This document shows, piece after piece, positions 21,968 to 32,827 of a DNA stretch of 64,000 bases. The DNA is taken from NCBI GenBank assembly GCA_015179045.1, contig WHUZ01000113.1, forward strand, positions 98,351 through 162,350, written 5' to 3'. The number at the start of each line of letters is the position of its first letter. Within the stretch, counting starts at the first letter, position 1. The translations under genes were made by a program, and so were the position numbers. This DNA comes from Kalaharituber pfeilii (taxonomy: Eukaryota > Ascomycota > Pezizomycetes > Pezizales > Pezizaceae). The notes below the pieces were generated by a model. That model searched no databases. It was not told where the DNA came from and worked only from the letters and a program-made list of their open reading frames with translations.

Positions 21968-24235
21968 TCAACCATCGCTTGTTGAATCTTTAGAGGAATC
22001 CCCTGGCGCATTAGGTCTCTTGTCGCCGTCCATTGGCAAGGGTGTTGACTCCAAATGCACTCCATTATTCTTATCGCTATCAGGGGGCGATGGCTCTTTT
22101 CCCGTCTTAGGGATATCTAAGCTTTGTACGCTAGGATTTTTCAACTTGGACCAACGAAAATGCGTACGCCCCTCCATGCTTTGGTCAGACTTCCAGGCTC
22201 GATCGTATTCACGGTGCCTATTGGACAAAGTCAATCGATATCGATAGTCATCTCCGTATTTCCCTCTTAATATAGTAGGCTGAGGTGGGGGAGGTGGAGA
22301 GAACGTCCATTTGTCAGCTGGATTGACTTTTGATGTGATAGGCACTTCCCGGACAAGAGGTACTGCCCCTGTTTGCCCTTTCCAGAACGTGTGTAGATGA
22401 AAATCCTTTGGACCAATGGGCGGTTCTGGGCTGGTCTGCGCTGAGGACTTCTCATCCGTGTTCTTGACCAGCACTGGAGCATGTGGGCTACTTGCCAGCT
22501 GCTGATCGACGATTCTGTAGAGTTGAGTGGCTTGGATGACAGTGACAAGCATGACGAATCTCTCATACCAACCTGGTTTCTCATTGTTATAATGATCTGG
22601 TAACCGCCTCCCCACGCGAAGCACGAAAAGGATTAGAATGCAGACCAACAAAATCAGGGGGATGCCCACAAAATAACCAAAGCGGAATGTCGAGACAGTA
22701 CTAACGGTGAGCACAAAGTCCCCCGTTCCTGGCAGCTTTCGGTCTCTCTCTCCTAGAGCGTTGTACTTTGTATTGAGGTTGGAATCCACACCGGCTAATG
22801 CAGCATCTCGAAAGATATCTCTTGTTGCCACAAAGGCTGCAAGCACAAGCCTCTTCATTTCTTCTTCTGCTGATGCATTTTCTGCGTCTAGAACGTGCAC
22901 GTTTGGAAGCATCTCTGCGGCGGATTTCAGGATTAAGCTACTCAAAACGTTGCCCAGGTTTGCTATCATCGGTGAGGTCATTTCTGATTTAAGAATACTC
23001 CTAAGTCCTTCTGGTAAGGGCGCTATGTTGTGCTTTAAGAGTGTGTGCAAATTTCCCTTCCACCCTTTGTATGACCAACGGTCATCCTGCCTACAGGACA
23101 GTGGTGGCCTCTTTGCTTTGGTTCGGAAAGTAATCCCTTGAGGGACCCCAACAGCTGCGCTTTCGTTGTTGGGCATCGGTATAGTTTCTGTAATATACCA
23201 TGGATCACTACTCCTGGTCGAACTCAATTTATTCCCAGTAGCAGGAACAATCGCAAAATAGCTGGTGGTGCTGTTCCTTTCGGAGGGTTGGACAAGGTAG
23301 ATTGGGGTCCGAAAAACAGCATAAGGTGGCTCATCTCGGCGCAGCCGAACTCCAACAAGGGGTTGTTGATCGCGCAATGCCTCTTTTTCGTCATTAGTCC
23401 GCCTATCAACAGGCCACAAGTTCCAGACATCCCATTCTGATACGGTAGCATTATACCAGTCGTCCTTGAATTCGCAATGGCCCCTGACTTCAACAGCCAA
23501 ATGTGAAAGATGTTGCAGCCCCATATCGACTCCAGTAACGTTGTATTCATACTCCAGACTGTATCTCACTTCGTGGCCCCCTGGGGTCGAAGAAGATTGC
23601 CTGTGCAGCCTCACTCGATCCCTTCGGGTCACTTGGGAGGCTTCTATGCTTCCCACTGCTCGGATTGCACCCTGACTGGCATACTTTTGCTTCAGGAGAT
23701 CCAGGCTAATACTAGTACCTTGCAGGTTCCAGGCAGGATAGTATACTGCCCGTTCGTTCACAGGTGCGACATTTCCAATAATGAGAAGTTTCGGGAACAA
23801 GAGTGATAGGGTGATGTTTCCGCAGAATATACCCAAGGCCAGGAGGAGAATAGCAATGCCGTAAAATACAGCAACCCACGTATATTCTTTCCTCGCCTTC
23901 TCTTTCTGGCGCCATAATCCCCATAAAACGCGGTAAACATACTCTATCATTACAACGGACGCGTGGAAAGGGTCATTGGCATTCCAGGCGGCGACGAGCG
24001 CAATATATTGTATCCGATTCAATTCCCGTTGCGAAAGAATCAACAAGAGGAGGCTGATGAGAACATTCCACGCGGTTAAGAATATGCCAGTGATGAAGAG
24101 AGTGTACAGAGCTGTGAAGAGCTGAGAATCAGCCTGTGATAGTGCCAATGCGGTTTTGCCGCCAGCACTGTCTGGCATGTGGAATTTCTTCCAAAGGAGG
24201 TACGTCTCGATCATTGGGTCTGTGAAGACATCCAT
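21968..24235 (-). CDS. 755-residue multi-pass membrane protein, function unknown
   Basis: Single-exon frame with ATG 24235-24233. Hydrophobic segments lie at about residues 39-67 (LYTLFITGIFLTAWNVLISL), 118-150 (VAVFYGIAILLLALGIFCGN) and 520-541 (FGYFVGIPLILLVCILILF). The roughly 370-residue region between the second and third carries several N-glycosylation sequons (for example near 232, 262, 321 and 357), so it is probably outside the cytoplasm. The last 200 residues are polar, with SPPPPPQPT, and look cytosolic. I know no named family; large membrane proteins of this layout are common as uncharacterised fungal proteins. Whether it is spliced further is unknown, but one clean frame over 2.2 kb makes the gene itself secure. 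Confidence 0.8.
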   Translation of the reverse strand: MDVFTDPMIETYLLWKKFHMPDSAGGKTALALSQADSQLFTALYTLFITGIFLTAWNVLISLLLLILSQRELNRIQYIALVAAWNANDPFHASVVMIEYVYRVLWGLWRQKEKARKEYTWVAVFYGIAILLLALGIFCGNITLSLLFPKLLIIGNVAPVNERAVYYPAWNLQGTSISLDLLKQKYASQGAIRAVGSIEASQVTRRDRVRLHRQSSSTPGGHEVRYSLEYEYNVTGVDMGLQHLSHLAVEVRGHCEFKDDWYNATVSEWDVWNLWPVDRRTNDEKEALRDQQPLVGVRLRRDEPPYAVFRTPIYLVQPSERNSTTSYFAIVPATGNKLSSTRSSDPWYITETIPMPNNESAAVGVPQGITFRTKAKRPPLSCRQDDRWSYKGWKGNLHTLLKHNIAPLPEGLRSILKSEMTSPMIANLGNVLSSLILKSAAEMLPNVHVLDAENASAEEEMKRLVLAAFVATRDIFRDAALAGVDSNLNTKYNALGERDRKLPGTGDFVLTVSTVSTFRFGYFVGIPLILLVCILILFVLRVGRRLPDHYNNEKPGWYERFVMLVTVIQATQLYRIVDQQLASSPHAPVLVKNTDEKSSAQTSPEPPIGPKDFHLHTFWKGQTGAVPLVREVPITSKVNPADKWTFSPPPPPQPTILRGKYGDDYRYRLTLSNRHREYDRAWKSDQSMEGRTHFRWSKLKNPSVQSLDIPKTGKEPSPPDSDKNNGVHLESTPLPMDGDKRPNAPGDSSKDSTSDG

Positions 24236-24461
24236 GTTGTACTACGAGGCTGTCAACTCGAAATAAAGCAAGTCTGCGAATGTGAATTATTAGCATAGTT
24301 TTCGAGTCGAGGGCTCCCTTCAAACATTGGAAAGATATTTGCTCAATATTGAAGGAGGAAATACCTCGAGTACAAGCAGGCAAGACAACAGCCTAGCGGT
24401 CTGCACTGTGACTTGCTTGCTGTCCTAACAGTTCACCACCAACCTGCTTAGAGAGGTATTC
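24236..24461. other. upstream region of the 755-residue protein gene
   Basis: Short leader and promoter region. No clear TATA element is picked out. Confidence 0.25.
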
Positions 24462-24474
24462 GAGGTTGTGCTAT

Positions 24475-24772
24475 TCCGGGTCGGGAAATGCAACGAGAAA
24501 TTTTCGTTCCGGGCTGCGAAGGTGTGGAGGAAGGAGAGGAGAGAGGAGAGAGGAAGGAGAGGGAAGAGGTGGAGAGATATAGGGGAGCCTCCCCGATGCA
24601 GAAACTAGAAGAACCGTCCGGAAGTTTCTGGAATCAGGTTTCTAGAAGGGGAGAGGGGGGGGGTGGAACGGGGATGTGTATATAGAACTTTCTTTGTTAA
24701 GCCTGTCTCCGGGCTTTGAGGGGTTGCCCAGGGACCCTGTCTTGGCTTAGCTCTGCAAGCGGGGTTACGTGA

Positions 24773-24813
<41 letters not shown>
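24475..24813 (+). mobile_element. LINE family B, longest copy (339 bp)
   Basis: Flanked by the perfect 13-bp duplication GAGGTTGTGCTAT (24462-24474 and 24814-24826). It holds a purine-rich 5' part, then AAGCCTGTCTCCGGGCTTTG, CCCTGTCTTGGCTTAGCTCT, GCGGGGTTACGTGA, T15 and about 27 A. The AAGCCTG segment recurs in the copy at 33715, so the family extends well upstream of the short copies. No knuckle is seen in its frames. Confidence 0.85.
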
Positions 24814-24816
<3 letters not shown>

Positions 24817-25119
24817 GTTGTGCTATCGGTCCGAAGCCACGAGGAAAGCAGGTAATCAATGTGACCTCAACAGGAAACTGGCCACGGTTATTTATCGTGC
24901 CTCAATTCACATGTCTCACACGAGATGTTGCCTCAATTCACATGTCCCACATGAGATGCGAATGTTCTATGAGATTAGATCAGCATGCCTAGACCAATCA
25001 ACATTTGCTCGATGTGAACAGAAATGCTGTAGATTTTTTTTTACGAAACTCATTACCCTTCATCTTGTAATACCAAATGAAGTGCAGTTCCGCCTCGCCC
25101 CGCTCTGACAAGGCTATAC

Positions 25120-25190
25120 AAACTCCCTACCATACGCTTGTAGCTTATATGCGGGGTTATGTGAACCAAAAAAAAAAAAAAAAAAAAAAA
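25120..25190 (+). mobile_element. LINE family B short 3' copy
   Basis: A tail variant reading CTTGTAGCTTATATGCGGGG, then TTATGTGAACC and poly(A). The duplication is GGCTATAC (25112-25119 and 25191-25198). Confidence 0.8.
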
Positions 25191-25314
25191 GGCTATACGA
25201 GCAGTGAAACAGGGAGAAAAGAAAAAAGAAAAGGAAAGAGTGCGGTTCCATCTGTTGAAGGCTTGAAACGTGATAACGATGCGTAAGTATTTGAAAGATT
25301 AAATGGGGAGAATG

Positions 25315-25923
25315 CAGTGTAACCTTGCAATAACGAAACAATAATCTGCCAAGATTAGTCATGTGCGTGGCGGCCGAATTTATGGCAACAAATCCCAACT
25401 CCGTGATTTTCCTCCTTACGGAAATAACTGGAGTAGGAAAAACAAGAGTACAAAATTGAGTACTGAGGTATTGATCAAGGACTATGCAGATGCAAAATCA
25501 ATCATGTTATTGAAGCAAAATTGCCTACAAAGCCGAACCCTAAGTTAGAAAAAACAGCAACTATGCAAAAAGGAGACTGGAGCTGCAAAATCAAAAAGGA
25601 ACTCTAGAGACAGTTCGAAAGCATTTCACAAATGAATCTGGTACATTCCAAGGGCACCTTTTTGGTGGAATTGGGCTAAAGCTAACTGGGAGTTTCTGGT
25701 TATGCAATTGGGTGGTCCTTATTAGTCATGAATGCCACTAGCCATTTTTTGTTATAGCAAGAATAATTTAATTTGTATGTAACTTTTGCTCAATCCAATT
25801 TTTGTTTCATTATTTTCGTTATAGCAAGACGTTTTTGGGTGCGAGCGGAATGATGGCTCTGTGGAATTCTCAGTATAGCAAGGTTTTCGCTATAACGAGT
25901 TTCATTATAGCAAGGCTACACTG
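25315..25923. mobile_element. TA-flanked inverted-repeat element, pogo/Fot1-like ends (MITE)
   Basis: The left end CAGTGTAACCTTGCAATAAC and the right end read on the minus strand, CAGTGTAGCCTTGCTATAAT, agree at 22 of 25 positions. The right flank is TA; the left is TG, probably a mutated TA. Additional TTGCTATAACG motifs lie inside near the right end. There is no transposase; the one short frame (25363-25548) matches nothing I know. The right half is clearly homologous to the element at 32393. Confidence 0.7.
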
Positions 25924-25926
25924 TAC

Positions 25927-26451
25927 CAACAGAACAGCCTCAATCATTGCTCATGAATGAGGTTGCAGATGCCATCCGCTGGAAATGAGCAACCATCGAT
26001 CATAAGATAAATGCCCAATCAGACCACACGTGTCCTGGCCATAATTGGATAAAATATAAATCACAAGGCTTGTGATAACATACCCCTCGGGAATCGTTGA
26101 GCATGCATCACAACGCAGAGTGGCTAACCTAGAGCTCCTTATGGGATATTGCTGATTGCGGAAAGTAAGGAAAGAACTACTCAGTATTAGGCAACTTCCT
26201 TTTTTTAAAAAAAGAAACAAAATCAGTACCCGCTTGTAGCCTAATGGCACGGCGAGCAGGCAGCTTCGTTCAAGTTGCACAAGCCAATGTCTCGCTTTTT
26301 GTGCTTGCAATTTTGTTCACAGGTGCAGGCACCTGAACCACGAGTTCAGGAACGATATGTGTATGAACATCACTCTGCCTCATACAGTCCTGAACGTAGT
26401 TGACAACTGACGAAATTCGCAAATTCGGGAGTGAGTGGGTTCTCTTATTCG
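25927..26451. other. intergenic, nothing recognised
   Basis: No gene or further repeat seen. Confidence 0.3.
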
Positions 26452-26462
26452 TCTAGTGGACG

Positions 26463-26463
<1 letters not shown>

Positions 26464-26493
<30 letters not shown>

Positions 26494-26532
26494 GCGTAAC
26501 CCCGCTTGCAGCTATTCGCCATGGCAGGGCAA
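26464..26532 (-). mobile_element. LINE family B short 3' copy
   Basis: Poly(T) of about 27, then ACGCGTAACCCCGCTTGCAG and the end of the reversed B tail. The perfect 12-bp duplication TCTAGTGGACGT lies at 26452-26463 and 26533-26544. Confidence 0.9.
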
Positions 26533-26544
26533 TCTAGTGGACGT

Positions 26545-27453
26545 AACAGGCATCTAAACTTTAGCTTAGTTCAGAGCTGGCATCAGTTTCAACACTAAGA
26601 ATGTGAAACAATTTATATGCAAGGGCCTAATACTGGAACTAGGTTGGCGTTTGTTTAGGCCTACACCTGTTCATTACTGTACACCTCCAGAACTCTTTTA
26701 TTCCTCAACTTGAGAGCTATTCAAAAGCTAAGACCAGAAAGTGCTGTGATACCCATATTCGCATAGGAATTTGTTGTAAATGGCAATAAATACTCTCCTA
26801 GTTCCTGTACTATTGTAAATAATACCGTTAGGGTGAGGATATCATCAGAGTAGCGTTCGGGCATGTAGCGGTGCATTACTACCATGCAGTGATGAGATGT
26901 GGATGCAACGATACCGATACATACGTTTCTATACTGGCTTTTCTTGCTCGGTTTTGATTTGTACGGCAGGGCACCCCCAGTATAGTTTCGCCCGAAGCAA
27001 CGCTCATTTTGTTCGGTCCCGTTTGGGTTGGCCAAAGTAATAGTGACAAGGCCTACTATTATTTGGAAACTATGCCAGCAATTCAAGAACGAGGTGGCCA
27101 ACCAAACACGCATATGATGGGTTATTCTCGCCCAGGACATGAATCCATATCGTAATGCCATGCGGGCCAGGTAAGGCCCCACACAGGGAGACAACTATAT
27201 GAGTATCAATCAGAGTTACATTCTATAAAATTCCACCAAATGACCGCTTGCTGAAACAATTTCCACTTAGGAATACGACTCCCCAGTTGCAAGTAAGGTA
27301 TTGTCCATTTGCGAATTGTTCCCACGCTGCATTATATTAGCCAATTGTGATTGTTGAGATGCACAATTCCGCTGTTTTTTGTGAGTCTTCCCCGGTTTCA
27401 ACACACGACCTCGTATTGCAGGGTTCAATGACATTATCTACGTACAACTACAT
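26545..27453. other. intergenic, nothing recognised
   Basis: A 157-codon minus-strand frame (26721-27194) is present but looks like chance; no other signal. Confidence 0.3.
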
Positions 27454-27465
27454 GCCGCACAAGGC

Positions 27466-27477
27466 AAGCGATTAATG

Positions 27478-27509
<32 letters not shown>
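27466..27509 (+). mobile_element. LINE family A, ultra-short 3' copy
   Basis: Only AAGCGATTAATGATA plus about 29 A was inserted, between perfect 12-bp duplications GCCGCACAAGGC (27454-27465 and 27510-27521). The 15 nt match the last bases of the family A 3' end (GCGATAAATGATAT in other copies). Confidence 0.8.
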
Positions 27510-27510
<1 letters not shown>

Positions 27511-27646
27511 CCGCACAAGGCTCAATTAATTACCATATGGGCCAAGGCGTAGCCAACTGGATTCAAGGTATGACTTAGAATCGCATTATCGTTCTTATTA
27601 GCCAGAAATCCCTTGAGTCTTTCATGGTCAGCCTCCCTTGACGCTT

Positions 27647-27699
27647 CATAGCCCACAGGGCGGTATGCGATAAATGATATATAAAAAAAAAAAAAAAAA
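27647..27699 (+). mobile_element. LINE family A short 3' copy
   Basis: CATAGCCCACAGGGCGGTAT, then GCGATAAATGATAT and poly(A). The 7-bp duplication GACGCTT lies at 27640-27646 and 27700-27706. The hairpin GCCC-ACA-GGGC is intact. Confidence 0.85.
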
Positions 27700-27922
27700 G
27701 ACGCTTATCTCCGTAAAAATTGAAGGATCCTAAAATAGGTCAATTGTGTTGGGGGCTGGGAATGCTGACGATTTTACTTGCTGATTGCCGTATAATACAT
27801 ATGTACCAATAATGTGAAGTAACAATATTTCGTGATTGAGGCTGTAAGCAGGCTGGGTCAGTTTCAAGGAGCAGTTCTCGGTCGTTACAGGGCACTTAAA
27901 TGGAGTCCGTGGCCGGAATGTG

Positions 27923-27988
27923 TACCTCGCCATAGCCTATCAGGCGGCATGCGAGTAATGATATAAAAAAAAAAAAAAAAGAAAAAGA
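27923..27988 (+). mobile_element. LINE family A short 3' copy
   Basis: The tail has the variant hairpin GCCT-ATC-AGGC, then GGCATGCGAGTAATGATAT and poly(A). The perfect 10-bp duplication CCGGAATGTG lies at 27913-27922 and 27989-27998. Confidence 0.9.
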
Positions 27989-27998
27989 CCGGAATGTG

Positions 27999-28757
27999 CA
28001 TCAGGCAGCAGCCTCATCTATGGTTGCCTATGGTGATATGTTTGTTTAGAGGCTCAATTCAATTTCGACCGGCATAGCCCTGCAACCGTTGTCTCTTAAC
28101 AGCAATACACCGCCAAGCGCACACTTCCCCGCTAGCTCAGTGACCTGATGTTTTGCAACGTCAGACCAACAGCACCATGTGTGGGCTCCCAGTATTACGA
28201 GTTAGTAGTATGTTTATGGCACTACGCATAAGCAAGCAGAAATATAGGGTACGTACGAATGCACAGGGAAGAATTGACAAGAACCCTTGTCTCCCAGGAC
28301 CGGCTTCCCAATCAGGACGCCTCGTATAGCTTGAGCCTCAGTTACCGTACAACGGTAAAGCTATCCAATGCAGGTAAATTGCCAAATAATGACCTGGCCG
28401 GATCGGCTGCATGGACAATGTAATCTGACCTTGGTTCGCTTCGGTAAGGTTAGAACGTGGCCAAAGGTGCCACTTCAGCTGAGCAGTTGAACGTAGACTT
28501 GAGCCCAAGGACAAGTAATTTGAAGTAAAGGAGACGATAATACGTTTTATGGGGATGGTAGCATACGCCGGCCTGCTAAGCTTGGAAAGTTTAAATTCAT
28601 GGTGTATTCCGCACTGCAAAGTCTGTGCTAGCAAGCTCGCAGTCGGGATAGCAGACGTCAACCTACATTTACTCTTCGATCACATTTTTCTAATCTGCAG
28701 TTTCTCACATCGCAAGCCTTTCCCGCGGGCACCGAACTTCTTTAGACGTATATAGCT
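27999..28757. other. upstream region of the fasciclin gene
   Basis: No repeat or other gene seen. The start codon is preceded by TATATAGCT (28750-28757), too close to serve as a TATA box, so it belongs to the leader. Confidence 0.3.
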
Positions 28758-30113
28758 ATGAAGTTGTTAGCTGTTCATCTCGCTGTTGTCCTTTTTCACC
28801 AAATCCAGGCAAAATCATTACATGACACTCTTGTTGACAAAGGCCTGAATGACGCTGCCGACTGGCATAACAATAACCCATCCACCTTATTGAACACAGG
28901 AAGCAAAGTTACAATATTTGCTCCTACAAATGACGCAATGCAACGGAACAAGGCTCGTGGATTGATTGGAAATTACCGCCGGCAATTTCCTGACAGCGCT
29001 GATATAAATGCATATATTACAACGGGTGATGTTCCACCGGGGGCATTTCCTTCCTAAACACACCTGATCGCGGTGGGGAATTTGGGACTGCAAATAAGAC
29101 GATAGCAGATACAAAAATCTTTCAGAAAAATCCTGATCGAGCAACCAGTGATCGACTGGTGAAGCGCCAGGGAGTCTTCGAACCCTGGATGCCTCCTCCC
29201 ACGCCGCCATCCTCGATCGCGCAACTAAACACTGGTTTTGGCAAGGCAGCATTTATTCTTGAGGAGGGAATTGAGTTTGATGAGGGACGGATACATGTTA
29301 TTGACGCGTAAGTCTCACACGCCCTGACTAATTTATAAGCATCCCTTGACGATAGCTTCAAGGCTAACATATTACTTAGGTTGTTCACCCCAGCTGGATC
29401 CTTCATCGAAGGCCTCGAAGAAGCTGGGTTCGTAGAACTAGGCAACATTTTTGATACCAGATTCCCAGCGCTCCGTGCTGAGCTTGATACGGCATCCCAT
29501 CTCACCTTCTTCGCTCCAGCCCGTTACGTCTTGGAAGATGCCCGGCCCGAGCTGTCAGGTCTTAGCGATTCTGAGTTGGAAGCCTTGATCAACTATCATA
29601 CACTTGACCTCACCACCGGGTTCATTGGGTATACTACCTCATTGGAGTGCGGAAAGATTTACAAGACCAAGGGTGGCGGGAAGGTAGTAGTGACTTTTAA
29701 TGGCCTGGATACGTATATCAATGATGCCAAGATTATTGGGCGGGATTTAATCCTACAAAATGGTGTTATGCACGTTCTCGATAAGGTAAACTCGCTTCGA
29801 GATGGCATTAGCTACTTTAACACAGGTACCTTCTATGTTCAGAATACTAACTTCATATTTGCTTCCCTTTCAGATTCTGGAATTGCAATCGCCAGAGGCG
29901 ACCACCCTACCGGGTCCAAATGGCACTGTAATTGACATCAATAACATTCAGGGATGCACGACTCCAACACCCACTCCAGAAGTTGCTGGCAACGCGACAA
30001 ACACCCCTACCTATCGCCCGCCTCAGCAAACTGGTAGCGCCGAGGCAACTAGAGGAAGCCCCCTCAAGACAGTCATTGCGGCCTTCGCCGCGGTAGGTCT
30101 TACCTTATTTTAA
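28758..30113 (+). CDS. two-domain fasciclin (FAS1) surface protein, apparent frameshift
   Basis: The start is ATG 28758. Exon 1 is 28758-29307, exon 2 is 29380-29785 and exon 3 is 29874-30113. Introns of 72 and 88 nt start GTAAGT and GTAAAC, have GCTAAC and TACTAAC branch points, and end TTAG and TCAG. Residues 1-18 form a signal peptide. FAS1 domain 1 shows VTIFAPTNDAM and, at the exon 1 end, GRIHVIDA; domain 2 shows HLTFFAPARYVLED and LQNGVMHVLDK. The tail is threonine- and proline-rich and ends in a hydrophobic stretch (AAFAAVGLTLF), as in GPI-anchored wall proteins. Exon 1 is open only if one base is restored at the G5 run 29039-29043: before it the frame reads GDVPPG and soon hits TAA, and after it a different frame reads LNTPDRGGEFGTANKTIAD. 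With one extra base the product is 398 residues. FAS1 proteins mediate adhesion; here this may be a recent pseudogene or a sequence error. Confidence 0.8.
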
Positions 30114-30710
30114 ATTTGACTTGTTGAGATGTTCTGTGCGAGACCAGGAAGGGAAAGACTAGTTAGGTTTGTTGATGTTTTCGAAAGCGGGAACTCGTGT
30201 TTTATTTCAATGATGTTAGTTGCATCTATCACATCCTATAGCTTGTAGTTTGTGGAACATCTAGTTTGTGGGCAACCTGAATATCGAGGTTGCTCGAGGG
30301 CCGGATTCAATGGTAATATTGGGTTCATTTGGTAATGCTGGGTTCAGTTCATTGGTAAATCACTATCAGGTTTCAGTTCGTTTGTGGTGGAAGTGTTCAC
30401 ATAGTAATAATTAAATATCTTCCTATCTTACCACGAGAGGCTACAACCATCTTTTCTCCTCGGTAATCTTCGTCTCTAGTTAAGAAATGTCATTTGATAA
30501 ATGTATTCCGACGAAATGTAGTATTAGTAACTTCTTCAGACTCTATTATGACCTTACCTCTAAATTCAACCGTTTCTAAAGCCTGGCAATTTTTTCTGCT
30601 CTCATTTTAGATGATCCTTTGCTTTCGTGCCTCAGGAAATTTCTTAACCACAAGCGCCTGGTTTTTGTCTGTATACGGTCGCACGCTCGAAAGAATCACT
30701 TCTTGGCTTT
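30114..30710. other. 3' flank of the fasciclin gene, nothing else seen
   Basis: Ordinary sequence with GGTTCAGTTCATTTGGTAA-like short internal repetition around 30300-30380. Confidence 0.3.
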
Positions 30711-30722
30711 GCTGCTGTATCC

Positions 30723-30783
30723 TACCTCGTCATAGCCCACAGGGCGGCACGCGAGTAATGATATATTAAAAAAAAAAAAAAAG
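30723..30783 (+). mobile_element. LINE family A short 3' copy
   Basis: TCATAGCCCACAGGGCGGCA, then CGCGAGTAATGATAT and poly(A). The perfect 12-bp duplication GCTGCTGTATCC lies at 30711-30722 and 30784-30795. Confidence 0.9.
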
Positions 30784-30795
30784 GCTGCTGTATCC

Positions 30796-32390
30796 GATCG
30801 CCATATCAGCAGTAGTTAGAATAACCGTTTCCGAAAGAACTGCTACCTTCCGTTTATGGATTAGTACCTCCATGTCCAGATTACCAAACCCGATTGGCCC
30901 TCAGAGCGGTGTCTCCTTAGATACTTTTCACTATCTTGAGTTATGGAGAGTTTGACACCTTAACGATAGACCTCGGGTCAATTCGTCCCCCCCAAAGCAC
31001 GAAAGCACTTGCTCCATAATCAGCTGAATTTCAAGTTCCGCCCGAGAAACAATCACAGGAAGTAAATCAAATTATGATAACCGCACCATGATTTTGCATT
31101 ACCCAACAATGAAGGCATTATATTTTTTTTCAAGCGGGCGCGAATTTTGCTAATACGCATACTGGTGTAGTGTAGTCTTGCAACTAAATGCACATCTCAT
31201 GAAATCACCAAGGTCTACCATTTTCTATTTGTGGTACTGCTGCATGCCTTGTCATCAAGTATACAGTAGGACAGTATCCAAGTTTGGCATGCACCAAACA
31301 AAACGATGTACGTCTCTACTATACGGTACCGGCGCATTTCTCCAATAGCGAACCCGTATGTAACCTGGCACGTGCAGTACGAACCTCTCATTGTGAATCC
31401 TCACTATAGCTGAGTACCCTGTGTTATTGATCATGTCCCCGCACCCCAAATTTCCCTCTCTTTCATAAGATGACCTTTACTAGTGGAATTTGAGACATTC
31501 CAGGCTATTAGCTACGTGCGCCATTAGACAAAGTGGTATGCGAGCTGCCCGAACTCGACTTTCATAGAAGTTAATAGTTATGGATAACCTTTCTTTTTAT
31601 CTCATGCCATATACACCTAAAAAGCAAATGAAGGAAGGCACTTTAAAAGCAGAAAGCTGTTTATTGTACCGATCAATGATATGATCGACCACATGCACAT
31701 ACGAATCGACATAGAACTTGAAATTTCTTTCTGCAGGCGGTCAGAGGGCGCGTACACATCATGTAGTACTTGAGTGCAATGTACTCAGGGGTGCCGGAAA
31801 GTCTGGCGAATTATGCAGCGTCCTTTCCGGTACTCCCCGTACAGCTCATACAAAGGTCCTTGAACCTATACTGTAGATCCACCTCCAACGGCAAGGTTCA
31901 CTATTCGAGATTCTGCTTCCGCGATCCGATCGAAGGCCCTTACCCATGGCTTTGCGAGTTGCCGGCATCACGCATTCAGTGATCGCCCAGCCGATTGGTT
32001 TCCAGTGCCGTTAGTAGGTGTATTGATAACCACACACAACTGGCTCCTTCACTGAGTATGCAACGTCACACAGAAAAGGGGCAGGGGTATGTACCTGTAG
32101 CCACGGCTGAAAAATTCAAGAATTACAGCAGAGGACTTGAAAAAGCAATTCGAGCAATGATGTTACGTGGCTCCATAGTGCGCCTACGGGGACGAACAGA
32201 GGTGACCCTGGCTATAATGAAGGCCAAGAATCCGACCGATTTTCTTCGCTATTACCAGTTTTCACTATAGCGAGGGCACTTTCTTTACCTATATAGACAA
32301 AGAATCTCGCCTATTCCTTCACATAGCCAGGTTTTCACTGAAAAGAGGTTCATTCTAGCCAGGGTAACCTGTAGCCTCTTAGAGTACAGG
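30796..32390. other. intergenic with a degenerate inverted-repeat end
   Basis: No gene recognised. Around 32255-32372 several CTATAGCGAGG and TAGCCAGG motifs look like a worn end of the same DNA-element family as 32393, ending AACCTGTA. I could not find its other end. Confidence 0.35.
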
Positions 32391-32392
32391 TA

Positions 32393-32827
32393 CAGTAAAT
32401 CTAACCTTGCTTATTGAAAATCTCACTGAGCTGTTATTCCGCTCGCACTCGATCGCCTCTTGCTATAACGAAAATCCACAAAATAAGGGAATGAAAATTA
32501 GATTGAGCAAGCTATTTAATTCTATCTAGATACAAATTATTGCTATATGGAAAAAGGCTAATGAGAACCAGGAGTAGTCAAGGACAACCCAATCGTACAA
32601 CCTAAATATCGCCAGCAATGTCAGTCCGTTTTGGACCCAAATCCATAGATGCGTTTGGAAGAGTATGTGTGCTCAGTCTGACTACAGCTGCCGACATCTT
32701 GATTCACTTCTCGGGTCTCTGAATTCAAGCTTCCAAACATATGACTAATCTTGCCGCTCAATAATCTGTAATAAAACCTTGCTATAACGAGAAAAAGGTG
32801 CCAGGTTTTTGCCGCAAGGTTAGACTG
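32393..32827. mobile_element. TA-flanked inverted-repeat element, same family as 25315
   Basis: The left end is CAGTAAATCTAACCTTGC and the right end on the minus strand is CAGTCTAACCTTGCGGC, the same apart from a 4-nt gap. Both flanks are TA (32391-32392 and 32828-32829). The left half shares ATTCCGCTCGCAC, TTGCTATAACGAAAAT and GATTGAGCAA with the right half of the 25315 element read in reverse. No coding frame is present. Confidence 0.65.

Noticed and set aside
26721..27194. 157-codon minus-strand frame
   Set aside because: A few frames of this length are expected by chance in 64 kb; no start context, splice structure or recognisable motif.
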